A DNA stretch of 64,000 nt from Megalopta genalis. Lineage: Eukaryota > Arthropoda > Insecta > Hymenoptera > Halictidae. The position numbers were made by a program, and so were the translations under genes. The stretch spans positions 4,378,501 through 4,442,500 of the forward strand of contig NC_135026.1 of NCBI RefSeq assembly GCF_051020955.1. Reading direction: 5' to 3'. Each line of letters starts with the position of its first letter. Position 1 is the stretch's first letter. Below are positions 45,352 to 56,589 of this stretch, one piece after another. The notes below the pieces were generated by a model. It did not search any database. It saw nothing but the letters and a program-made list of their open reading frames with translations, and was not told the DNA's origin.

Positions 45352-45355
45352 ATTA
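45270..45355. repeat. (ATT)n microsatellite
   Basis: Nearly perfect ATT tract; the duplicate at 55890-55975 is interrupted by AATATT words. Confidence 0.95.
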
Positions 45356-45389
45356 ATAATTATTAATTAATATTAATTCGTCCACCATT

Positions 45390-45990
45390 GCTACAAACGT
45401 ACAAGATTTATTTAAAGCCGCAGAGAAATGGCGTGGTGCCGTCTAAGGGCAATTTTGTCCTAATTTTGACCTTTCGACCAGGCCCTTAACAGGCCCTTCG
45501 TGGACGACCGGGCCCCGGGCCGCGCGACGTCCGCTTCGAAATTCCGAACGTAATTTCCCGAGGATTTTACGATTTGTTTCGAAATTTTATTCGCCTCGGA
45601 TAAACGCGAGCGGTTTCGAAACGGTGATATAAACGGCGATCCAAGAATAAAGACACTCGCGGAACGGTCCGCCGAATGTTTCGGCAAGTCGATAAACTGC
45701 GGCCAACCGGGAGCCATACCGCGGAACGTTACCGTCTAATCGAACGTGTAAAACTAATCGTTCGAGTTACGCAGCGCCTCGAACTGTTTCGCGCCGTGCC
45801 ACGTGAATTATAATTATAGTACGTAACCGGCTGCCTTTGACGTCCTCGTCCGATTCAATTCGGGACGAAGTTGGACCGGCGGGAAAATATTTTTCGTAAT
45901 GATGGTTTAATGAGGCGAGCGCGCGCGCGCTGCTCGAAATTTCGAAAAATTCCGACGGAGAGGACGACGCGGAATATTACATTCTCTGTC
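45390..45990. other. Unassigned block downstream of four-cysteine gene 1
   Basis: CpG-containing sequence repeated at 55,990-56,590 with few changes. A minus-strand open frame of 85 codons is kept in both copies (45460-45717, 56063-56320), but only as expected from their near identity. No gene assigned. Confidence 0.4.
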
Positions 45991-46545
45991 TCTTCGTCTC
46001 TGTCGCTCTCTATCTCTCTTTCTCTTTCTCTCTTTTTTCTCTCCTAATTTTCTCTCTCCCTCGCTCTCTCTCTCGCTCTCTATAGCTCTCTATCGCTTTC
46101 TCTCTCTTCCTCTCGCTCTCTATCGCTCTCTATCGCTTTCTCTCTCTCTCGCTCTCTCTCTCTCTCGAAATCTTTCTCTTTTTTCTCTCTCCTAATTTTC
46201 TCTCTCTCGCTCTCTCTCGCTTTCCCTCTCTCTCGCTTTTTCTCTCTCTCCCACTCTCTCTCGCTCTCTCTCGCTGTCTCTCTTTTTTCTCTCTTTCTCT
46301 CTCTCTTTTACTCTCTCCCGCTCTCTCTCTCGCTGTCTCTCTCTCTCGATCTCTTTCTGTCTCTCTTGCTCTCTCTTGCTCTCTCTCTCTCTCTTTCGAT
46401 GTCTCCCTCTTTTTTCACTCCTAATTTTCTCTCTCTCTCTCTCTCGCTCTCTCGCTTTCTCTCTCTCTCGCACTCTCTCTCGCTCTTTCTCGCTTTCTCC
46501 CTCACTCTCCCTTCCTCTCTCTCTTTCTCTTCCACTCTCTCTCTT
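45990..46545. repeat. CT-rich tract
   Basis: Imperfect (CT)n with TCGCTCTC and TTTTTTCTCTCCTAATTTTC words. It ends directly in the truncated third-family gene. Open frames of Arg-Glu or Leu-Ser repeats are artefacts. Confidence 0.93.
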
Positions 46546-46734
46546 TCTCGCTCTCTTTGTTCTGTCTGCGATCGTTCTGTCGTCGGTTCACACTATGGCC
46601 ATCGTAAGCATGAGAATATTATTATAATATTGTATTGTGAGCCAGAAATATCGTGAACGCTCTTTCTGCAGATCATTGGAGTCCCACGAAGGAAATTTAA
46701 TACAACCAAAATAGAAATTGACATTGAGTATTAA
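46545..46734 (+). pseudogene. 5'-truncated third-family gene, copy 3
   Basis: Matches the gene at 42924 from inside its signal exon: exon 1 remnant to 46603, intron 46604-46671, exon 2 46672-46734 complete and identical to 43067-43129. The start codon, first codons and promoter are replaced by the CT tract. The break falls in TCTCGCTCTCTTTG, which looks like the tract itself. Without a promoter it is presumably silent, although a Met codon remains near the end of the exon 1 remnant. Confidence 0.85.
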
Positions 46735-46869
46735 TAATATATTTGGAGTTCGGAGCAACCTGCGAATCGACCGTATCACTGTTATAATCAAAATTAGATT
46801 TGCAGTTATATGACCCAATGGGAAATAAAGTAATTTTCGAAACCTGAAATTAATTTTTCCAATTTTCCT

Positions 46870-47195
46870 ATACAAGATGTCCCAAAACTCCTGTCATAAC
46901 TGGAAAGCGGAGATTCCTCGGACGATTTCGAGTAACTTTTTCCTTTGCGAAAATGTTCTACGAGGCTCCGTTAACGAGCTATCGACGAAATAACGCGGAC
47001 CAATTGGACAGCGGGCACGGCTTGCGACACGCACACGCAACCAATGCGGCGTCGCTGCTCACCGCTAGGGCGGGGCATCCGCGTTTATCGTCAATAACTC
47101 GAGAACGGAGCCTCGTAGAAAATTTTCGCAAAGGAAAAAATCGTTCGAAATCGTCCGAGGAATTGTAATCGACGGTTCGCAAAAATTTTGGGACG
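46870..47195. mobile_element. Palindromic MITE, copy 15 (complete)
   Basis: Duplicate of copy 13 but with its right end intact, finishing GCAAAAATTTTGGGACGC, the inverted form of the left end. Confidence 0.83.
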
Positions 47196-47199
47196 CGTG

Positions 47200-47830
47200 T
47201 CTTCCGGGACACCCGTTGGAAACGCAATTGGCAACGATAGACGGCTGGCGGCGTGTCACGAACCGAACCGTACCGTCGGACGATAATTCTCGGCCGCCAG
47301 CGAATCGGTAATTAAAAGCAAATCACGGGCGCCGAGTCGGCCGTTTACGTAGAATGAATATTTCATTCGGTTCCTAACGGCGAGCACGATTTCGGCGCGC
47401 GAAACGGCGCGTGCCGCCGCTGGAAAGTTCGCACGCGACCGTTTAATTACCCCACGCTCGATGACATTTTATACCGTTCGGCGTTAACCCGCGCACGTAC
47501 CGCCCTCCCCCCTCTCTTTTTTCTCCGCCGCCACTGTTTTGTATCCGGTCACGTATCGAATTATAGTTTTATTCTTCCACGGGTCACCGTGCAGCGACGC
47601 GGCGCTACACGACGCATCACGTTCGATAATCTCCCGCTCGCCGTGCGTGCTCGAACGACGTATGCTTTCCTTCGCAATCCTCGGGCAACGACTCCCGAAT
47701 CCCGCGGGAAATAGACGGTGATTTTTATTTAACACTGACCGTGAGCGCTAAACGCGAACGATGTCCCATTACTTTACAAGCACCGCGGCGGAGAAACGTG
47801 TTCCGCAAGCTTCCCATGCTAGTCCGATGA
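47200..47830. other. Gene-free interval
   Basis: CpG-rich unique sequence. Opposed open frames at 47,484-47,735 have no recognisable content. Confidence 0.35.
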
Positions 47831-47849
47831 GATTTCCGGTAGTTTAATT

Positions 47850-48960
47850 CGATATATTATTCTATTATAGTATTCGGTCGAATGTGATAATAATATGAAG
47901 GAATGTAAGGGGAATATATTGGAGAAAAACAGCGGTAAGATACAATATAATGTAATATAGTAATAATATAGTACAGTATAGTAGGATCCGATAATAATAT
48001 AATAGGATCTAATGGAATATAAAAATTGTATAATACAGTACAATGTATAGTGGAATATAATAATATTATTATAATAATATAATATACCAATATAATAGAA
48101 TGTAATGCAGTGTAACAAAAATACAATACAATATATTGGAATGTAATAATAGTATATAAACTAATAATAATATAATAGAGCATGATGAAATTTAATAATA
48201 ATATAATACACTATATAATAATATAAAATAATTAAATCTGATAATAATGTAATAGAGTATGATGAAATATAATTATAATAATATAATATAGTAGTATAGT
48301 AATAATAATCATTGAATATAATGGAGTATAATATACTACAATATGACTTAATCTGATAGTTATATAATAGAGTATGATGGAATATATTAATAACATAATA
48401 ATAGTATAATAATAATATAATATAATATAATGGAGTATAACAACATTACAATATATTGTAATGTAATGACAATATAATATACTACAATATACTTGAATAT
48501 AATAATAATATCATTGAGTATGATGGAATATAATACTAGTATAATAGTAGTATAATACTAACATAATAGAATATAATGGAGTATAACTACAATACATTTG
48601 AATGTAATAATATTATAATAATAGCATAATAGAATATAATGGATTGTAACAACAGTACAATACAATATATTGGATTGCAATAATAATATAATGCACTACA
48701 ATATATTGTAATTAAATCTGATAATAATATAATAGAGTATGATGAAATATAATTATAATAATATAATAATAATATAGTAATATTAATAATTGAATATAAT
48801 GGAGTATAACAACAATTCAATATATTATAATGTAATAGTAGTATAATATATTACAATATGATTGAATCTGATAATAATATAATAGAGTATGATGGAATAC
48901 ACAATAATAATAATACAATAATAATATAATAAATTAATATAACAGAATATAATCGTTATT
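47850..48960. repeat. AT-rich complex repeat, left arm
   Basis: Diverged units of about 100-250 bp containing AATATAATGGAGTATAACAAC, AATATATTGGAATGTAATAA and GATAATAATATAATAGAGTA. The reverse complement matches 49,690-51,530. Confidence 0.88.
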
Positions 48961-48964
48961 TCCT

Positions 48965-49685
48965 AAAATTCAAACGAATGCATCGTTTCGACGTAACGAG
49001 CAATTTCCAGAAATCCAAAATTCCGTATTCGAGCCGGTCGCGGCGTTTTCCGACCGTGCGGCGATCATTCTTCGCCGGATGATCCCGGCGGACTATTAAT
49101 TCGTACCAGATTCACTTTGATCTATTACGGCGTGCCGTCACAATGGCCCGCGCCGTGCCGGTAGGCCATCCGAAGATATCGGGATTCCTGCGGTCGGTCG
49201 CCCCGATAAAATTAATACCGCCATCAAACGTAACGTAATTAAAATGTAAATTGAAGCGTGAATCATGATCCCGGGGTCCCGGCCCCTCCCGGTCACTCTC
49301 GGCCCGGGCTATCGTCGCGCGTTAACCGGCTGCCGGGGCCGCGTTTGAATTGGATCGCGGCGACCGATGGCCCCGGTTGGAAAAGTATCGCGAAACGCTG
49401 GGCGGGGTTCAACGAGCCGTGAATTAATGGCGGTATCGAAGTCACGGGCTACGCTCCTGGATCGCTGCTGCCGACAATCGTTTCTGCTTTTATCAAATTT
49501 TGTACGGCTGCGAACGTTCCCGCTTCGAAATCACCGGCGCGCAGTGCACGCTGGCCGATCGTAAGTTTGTTCGAAAAGGACCCGGCCGCTGTTGGAAACG
49601 CACCAAACCGATTTCCAGAATGGTACGAGCGCCGCGCGATCTGCGAGGCCGCCAGGAGTCCGTGCCCGTGGACCCCGTTTTCCTG
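48965..49685. other. Unique spacer between inverted AT-rich arrays
   Basis: About 720 bp, CpG-rich, with open frames of 65-85 codons and no recognisable gene. Confidence 0.4.
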
Positions 49686-49689
49686 ACGG

Positions 49690-51560
49690 AGAATTATCAT
49701 TATCATTATAGTCCGTCGTACTGTGTTATATTATTATCAGATTCAATTGTATTGAGGCGTATTATATTATTATTACATTCAAACATTATATTGTATTGTA
49801 GTTATGCTCCGTTCTATTCTATTCTATTAGTATTATACTACTATTATACTATTACTATATTCCATCTCTCTCTCTCTCTCTCTCATACTCTATTATATTA
49901 TTATCAAAATTCAAGTACATTGTAGTATATTATATTATTATTATATTATAATACATTGTATTGTTGTTATACTTCATTATGTCGAATTATTATTGTTACT
50001 ATACTATTATTATATTATTACAATTATATTTCACCATACTCTATTATATTATTATCAGATTCAATTATTATATATTGTAGTGCATTATATTATTATTGCA
50101 TTCTAATATATTGTATTGTATTGTTGTTATGCTCCATTATATCCTATTATACTATTATTATATTCCGTCATATGGTATTATATTATTATCAGATTAAATT
50201 ATATTGAGACGTATTATATTATTATTACATTCAAATATATTGTATTGTAGTTATAGTCCATTATATGTATTCTATTATATGTATTAGTATTATACTACTA
50301 TTATACTATTACTATATTCCATCTCTCTCTCTCTCTCTCTCTCTTTCATACTCTATTATATTATTATCAAAATTCAAATACATTGTAGTATATTATATTA
50401 TTATTATATTATAATATTTTGTATTGTTGTTATACTTCATTGTGTTGAATTATTATTGTTACTGTACTATTATTATATTATTACAATTATATTTCACCAT
50501 ACTCTATTATATTATTATCAGATTTAATTATTATATATTGTAGTGCATTATATTATTATTGCATTCTAATATATTGTATTGTATTGTTGTTATGCTCCAT
50601 TATATCCTATTATACTATTATTATATTATTATTATTATTATATTCCGTCATACGGTATTATATTATTATCAGATTAAATTATATTGAGACGTATTATATT
50701 ACTATTACCTTCAAATATATCGTATTGTAATTATACTCCATTATATTCTATTATATTAGTATTATACTACTAGTATACTATTGTTATATACCATCATACT
50801 CTATTGTATTATTACTATACTATTATTATATTATTATAATTATATTTTATATGTATCATACTCTATTATATTAATATCACATTTAATTATTATATATTGT
50901 AGTGCATTATATTATTATTGCATTCCAATATATTGTATTTTATTGTTGTTATACTCCATTCTATTCTATTATATTATTATTATAATATTATTGTTATTAT
51001 ATTCCGTCATACTTTATTATATTATTATCAGATTCAATTATATTGGGGTGTATTATATTAATTTTACATTCAAGTATATTGTATTGTAGTTATACTCTCT
51101 TATATCCTATTATATTAGTATTATACTACTATTATACTATTAATATATTCCCTCATACTGCATTCAAGTATATTGTAGTATATTATGTTATTATTATATT
51201 ATATAATATATTGTGTGTATTGTTGTTACACTTCATTATATTCAATTATATTATTATTACATTCCATCATACTCTATTATATTATTATCAGATTCAATTA
51301 TATTATAGTGTATTATATTACTATTGCATTCCAATATATTGTATTCTATTATTATTATACTCCATTATATTCTGTTCCATTATTATTAGATTCCAGTATA
51401 CTGGACTATATTATTACTATATTACAACACATTGTATTCTATCGTTATTTTCCTTCAATATACATTCCCTTACATTCCATCATACTATTATTACACTCGA
51501 GCGAATTATATAATAGAATAATATATTGAATTATACACTAACATATAATATATAGTATAT
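49690..51560. repeat. AT-rich complex repeat, right arm
   Basis: Same units as 47,850-48,960 in the opposite orientation (TATACTCCATTATATTCTAT, TTATTATCAGATTCAATTAT). An internal repeat of about 450-500 bp includes a (CT)n run (49,865 and 50,325). Tyr/Ile/Leu-rich open frames are artefacts. Confidence 0.9.
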
Positions 51561-51599
51561 TACATAATATATATTATTATTCCATTTATATGGCAAATG

Positions 51600-52830
51600 C
51601 AGACCGAACAAATTCAATTATATTATCAACAATTTTACCGGTTGCATGTTCCGATGAATCCACGGCCCCAGAACGCGGCATTTCGTATAATCGTGCTCGT
51701 ACAGTACGCGCTGAACATTTCGTTACAATAAAGAAACATCTTTAATTGTAAAACGCTTTCGCGGCCGACGCATTAGCATTTCGCGCGCCGGATAAGCCCG
51801 TGTAAAAACTGTTGCCGGGAGAATGGAACGTAATAATACCGAACAACGGCAACGTCATGAGGCGCAAAGAGGCGTCATGTACAAGTCCGTTCGGCTCGCG
51901 TTGTGCATCCTGCCGGTGATTGGACTCTGCTGCGTTCGCTCTGACGTAAGAGAACGTTTTTCCCTTCCGGGTTTTCCATTCGGGTTCGGGCTCGCGATTA
52001 CATTTAAAAAATCTGCGTCCGCGTTCCGATAAAAGATGAAAACGAATCGAATTTCGTAATTGTTGCGAAACACGTTGCCAGCGGACGGACGTGATTTTTC
52101 CGATTCGAATGAGTCCGAACACTGCGATATTTGACCGATGGCACGACGAACCTGTGCCGGAGTCATTTTTGTCTCATAACGACAACACGTTCGTTTCGAT
52201 AGAAATTGTCAAAGAAATATACTTTTTCGACTTCTGCAATCGACGATCGTTCTAATTGCGAACGAGTGTCGCTTATGACGTGTATCGAAACGACAAATAA
52301 TGATAACAATGATAAACAATAATAATAACAGCGAATACGGGTTCGGCGTTTTTTTCATTGTTTCGCCGTGAGCGTTAAATAAAATCCGTCGTTCGTTTCT
52401 TCGTTTCTTTTTTTTCTTCCTTTTAATATCCGGCCGCGGCGATAAAACACAGCGCAGGGACACGGTTTGAATAGCAACGAAAAGGCTCGCGCGCGCGGTT
52501 CTCCTTTATTTTTCACTCCTGTCCATCGTAAAACCCCATTCCTACAGCCGGAATTGTCACGGACAATACGTATTACACTTGCGAATTTTCGCGCATCCAT
52601 CTACGGATGACGCGGGCCGTCGATAAATATTTTCGTTTCGCGGAGAGAAGACGCGGAGAGCCGAGCTCGCGCGACGCAAACGGTCTACCAATTCAATAGG
52701 ACGACTCTCTCGTGGATACAATAGTTCTCGAACTTTTGCCGGGTTTTTCTCCTGTTTCAGCATTCTTTTTTTCGCGTCGGATTATTTCGTTCCATTTTTT
52801 CCTATCGGTCCGACTCGCCTGTTCGAACGA
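51600..52830. other. Mostly gene-free interval with one isolated signal-like exon
   Basis: Unique sequence. At 51877-51945 an ATG opens 23 codons of hydrophobic, cysteine-containing signal-like sequence ending at a GTAAGA donor, but no TATA box or matching downstream exon could be found. Nothing else recognised. Confidence 0.3.
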
Positions 52831-52839
52831 AGACGCGAT

Positions 52840-53175
52840 TTTTCCCCGTTGAAATGCGTGCAAGAATTTTGAAAAAATTGTGACGCGTCGCTGCCGTCGT
52901 GGTGCGTTTTTGAGAATTTTTACCGATTTTTAAGTTAACAATCCTGGTCGTGAAAAATGAGTAACTAAACAATATATACAGAGTACTTATCGCGCGTAAC
53001 CAGAGAGTCCTAGCCATAGGGTGCAATTCTCCCCATTGAAACGCGTGCAAGAATTTGGAAAAAATTGTGACGCGTCACTGCCGTTATGATGCACTTTTGA
53101 GAATTTTTGTCGATTTTTAAGTTAACAATCCTGGTCGTAAGAAATGAGTAACTGAACAATATACAGAGTTATTAT
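52840..53175. repeat. Two-copy tandem repeat, ~190 bp
   Basis: Copies at about 52,842-52,985 and 53,033-53,170, sharing CGTGCAAGAATTTGGAAAAA-like and AAGTTAACAATCCTGGTCGT sequence. Confidence 0.85.
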
Positions 53176-53406
53176 GGAAATAAAAATCGCACATCTACCA
53201 TATTGTTAATATTCGGGACAATAATAATTGAGGCAAACAAAAGGCACGTTTTCAACGCGAAGAAGCGACTTGTGCTGAAATTATTCTGTATATTTTTCTG
53301 TCCGCACAGATAGCACGCGATTCGCTGTGACTGCATTTATAGCGGAAGTTATATCTCGTAGTGTTTCCACAATCTATATTGTTCGCTGCAATCTCGCCTA
53401 CGACAA

Positions 53407-53413
53407 TATAAAA
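53407..53413 (+). promoter_or_regulatory. TATA box of four-cysteine gene 2
   Basis: TATAAAA in CGACAATATAAAACGG, 66 bp before the ATG at 53473. Confidence 0.65.
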
Positions 53414-53472
53414 CGGTACGTGTTACCATAGTGGACACTCGTTGACAAGTAGCACAGAATACAGCAGGCATC

Positions 53473-53805
53473 ATGATTCATAAGCTGAACGTTCTCCTTC
53501 TACTCGTTTCTCTAATTCTCTTGTCGGTAGATCCGATAATAGCGGAGGTAAATCTGACGGAATTTTTGTTTTCCGAACATTGTGTTGTTCTCTAAAGAAT
53601 CACGAACTTATTCTCTTTTCAGCCGCCACCGGCGTGTCGTTCTTTGCCACGAAGTAATCTCTGTCGAAGCCAGAAGTATATAATAATGTGCAGAGTACGT
53701 TGCCGTTCAATTAATTAAAATAATTGACACTATTGCCTGCATTAACAAAATTGCTTGTATATTTCTGTTTAGCTCAATTGTACGAGAGAAGAAATGGGGT
53801 TGTAA
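53473..53805 (+). CDS. Four-cysteine secreted peptide, gene 2 (3 exons)
   Basis: Exons 53473-53547, 53623-53694 and 53773-53805 (TAA), phase 0; 59 codons. Signal exon of 25 residues. Exon 2 has the same 72-nt length and C-x8-C-x8-C spacing as the gene at 44237 and shares its Pro-Pro-Ala-Cys-Arg-Ser-Leu-Pro start; exon 3 gives the fourth cysteine after three residues, one fewer than in genes 1 and 3, so its last interval equals that of apamin-like peptides. An Asn-Cys-Thr sequon spans the last cysteine; there is no C-terminal Gly. Introns are short (75 and 78 bp) and free of minisatellite, so this may be nearer the ancestral form. Donor 2 is GTACGT. AATAAA at 53871-53876 and 53879-53884. Confidence 0.78.
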
Positions 53806-54117
53806 GCGTCATCGCAACGTTTATTCCAATTCTATCGTATCGTCAACGAAAGTGTAATAATCGCATTGAAAATAAAGGAATAAATAAATCCGTAAATCTG
53901 TCGTAAAACCCACGAATTTTTAACCCGTCGATTTATCCTTCAATAAAATGTGTCAACGTATTATCGCAGTTGCAAAATGTTCGCTCCATCGATCGACCAT
54001 AATCGCAACCGTAAAACGGTGCATCATAAATTTTCGGAGTCGTCGTTTTAACGTCTTGATTTGAAATACCGTGTACAGGAGGTCTCAGAACTCCCGTTAC
54101 ACCGGAAACCCATCTAA

Positions 54118-54372
54118 CAGATTCCTGAGGCGATTTGAAGTAACGTTTTCCTTTGCGAAAATCTTCTACGAGGCTTCGTTGACGAGTTATTAACGGAAAA
54201 CTGACGCCCCGCCCCCGCGATTGCACGCTCGACGCGGCATTGGCCGCGGGGCGGGGCGCGAGCCGCGCTCGCTACTCGATTGGCCCGCGTCTTTCGTTGA
54301 TAACTCGTTAACAAAACCTCGAAGGATATTTCGGCAAAGGAAAAAGTTGCTTAAAATTGCGTCAGGAATCCT
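54118..54372. mobile_element. Palindromic MITE, copy 16, duplicate of copy 14
   Basis: Same insertion as 43640-43896 with a handful of substitutions. Confidence 0.8.
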
Positions 54373-54729
54373 CTCGAAGGGTTTACCATATTTTTGCGCG
54401 ATCTTCATTATTTTTAATAATCTGCGGATCATCTGTCATCTATGCTGTGGATTTTACGCGTTTGCGATAAAAGCGAAGTAGTACTTCCAATAGAACACGT
54501 TTAATTTCCACAAGCTGTCGATCCATAAAATTGGTTGTTTATCGTGCTACTGCGTTATATCGCGTTTGTTATACGAAAAATGCATAATACATTTTAGCAT
54601 TTATTGTTTTAAGACGTGTTCACGTAATCTTTATCGGTTACATATCCGGTCAAGCTTTGCATGTAAAAGGAAAGAGCAACGACGGTGGCCATTGTATAGC
54701 ACAAACTTTGGACTACAGAGTGCACGATC

Positions 54730-55746
54730 ATGAGTCGAAAACTACAGTTCCTGTTCCTCTTCGTTTCGTTCGTCTTATTCGCCGGATTTTTCGTAACACC
54801 GGCAGTCGGAGTAAGTGGAAATATTTTTAAAATGTTCTAACGAACTATAATTGTAGTAAATATTAATTAGAATGAATTATAATTATAATTAATTATAATT
54901 ACAATGAGTTATAATTATAATGAATAATAATTACAACGAATTATAATTACAATGAGTTATAATTGCAACGAATTATAATTACAACGAATTATAATTACAA
55001 CGAATTATAATCACAATGAGTTATAATTACAATGAATAATAATTACAACGAATTATAATTACAATGAGTTATAATTGCAACGAATTGTAATTACAACGCA
55101 TTATAATTACAACGAATTATAATTACAATGAGTTATAATTACAACGAATAATAATTACAACGAATTATAATTACAATGGATAATGATTACAAAGAATTAT
55201 AATTACAATGAAATACAATTATAATTCATTATAATTACAATGAAATATAATTATAATTTATTATAATTACAATGAAATATAATTATAATTCATTATAATT
55301 ACAATGAAATATAATTATAATTCATTATAATTACAATGAAATATAATTATAATTACAATGAAATATAATTATAATTACAATGAAATGTAATTATAATTAC
55401 AATGAAATGTAATTATAATTACAATGAAATATAATTATAATTACAATAAAATACAATTATAATCATAATTATAATAAATTATAACTACAATAAATATTAT
55501 TAAACATTCGACTGCGCGATATTCCATTTCTTTCTGTCATTATTTTCAAGGTGCCACCGGTGTGCCGCAGTTTACCGCTGCGTTATCTCTGCAACAGCGA
55601 CAAGTACAGAATAATGTGCATGGTAAGTCGATGATACACCATTGCAATTAATTAGTTATAACTCCATTTCAGAGCGATTCACTATACCCGCGTATTTTTC
55701 TGATTAGCTCACCGATTGCCCCGCCGACATACGAATAGGAAAGTGA
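54730..55746 (+). CDS. Four-cysteine secreted peptide, gene 3 (3 exons)
   Basis: Exons 54730-54810, 55551-55622 and 55708-55746 (TGA), phase 0; 63 codons, a duplicate of the gene at 44237. All four cysteines and their spacing are kept. By my count exons 2 and 3 differ from gene 1 by about 11 non-synonymous changes and one synonymous change (a cysteine codon), mostly exchanging basic for hydrophobic residues; the signal exon has one of each. The tail still ends Gly-Lys-stop. AATAAA at 55811-55816 and 55831-55836. The TATA box of gene 1 is CATGTAAAAGG here, so transcription may be weaker or start elsewhere. Confidence 0.75.
54850..55500. repeat. Intronic ATAATTACAATGAAAT minisatellite, copy 2
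   Basis: Longer version of 44340-44890, expanded mainly at the 3' end with TAATTATAATTACAATGAAA units. Confidence 0.92.
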
Positions 55747-55889
55747 TACAAAATCACGGCCATATCATCAGCAAAATAATGTCAAACACATGGCACAATT
55801 GCTGCGAAAAAATAAATATTGTTCATTGGGAATAAAATATATTTGTTCTTCAAGAACGTAAGGAAAATAACAAAAATCCTAATTCATTT

Positions 55890-55980
55890 ATTATTATTAT
55901 TATTAATATTAATATTATTATTATTATTAATATTAATATTATTTAATAATTAATATTAATAATTATTAATTAATATTAAT
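55890..55980. repeat. ATT/AATATT microsatellite
   Basis: Degenerate counterpart of the perfect ATT tract at 45270. Confidence 0.9.
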
Positions 55981-56589
55981 TCGTCCACCATTGCTACAAA
56001 CGTACAAGATTTATTTAAAGCCGCAGAGAAATGGCGTGGTGCCGTCTAAGGGCAATTTTGTCCTAATTTTGACCTTTCGACCAGGCCCTTAACAGGCCCT
56101 TCGTGGACGACCGGGCCCCGGGCCGCTCGACGTCCGCTTCGAAATTCCGAACGTAATTTCCCGAGGATTTTACGATTTGTTTCGAAATTTTATTCGCCTC
56201 GGAAAAACGCGAGCGGTTTCGAAACGGTGATATAAACGGCGATCCAAGAATAAAGACACTCGCGGAACGGTCCGCCGAATGTTTCGGCAAGTCGATAAAC
56301 TGCGACCAACCGGAAGCCATACCGCGGAACGTTACCGTCTAATCGAACGTGTAAAACTAATCGTTCGAGTTACGCGGCGCCTCGAACTGTTTCGCGCCGT
56401 GCCATGTGAATTATAATTATAGTACGTAACCGGCTGCCTTTGACGTCCCCGTCCGATTCAATTCGGGACGAAGTTGGACCGGCGGGAAAATATTTTTCAT
56501 AATGATGGTTTAATGAGGCGAGCGCGCGCGCGCTGCCCGAAATTTCGAAAAATTCCGACGGAGAGGACGACGCGGAATATTACATTCTC

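Larger units (their letters stand above)
43546..46540. repeat. Large duplication of the four-cysteine gene block, copy 1
   Basis: Starts AAATTTTCGGAGTCGCCGTT and includes MITE copy 14, the gene at 44237, an ATT tract, the 45,400-45,990 block and the CT-rich tract. Matches about 54,028-57,060, with small differences and repeat-length changes. Confidence 0.92.

Noticed and set aside
45460..56320. 85-codon minus-strand frame conserved in both copies of the large duplication
   Set aside because: Its conservation is what near-identical duplicates predict, differences are not biased to synonymous sites as far as I can see, and no domain is recognisable.
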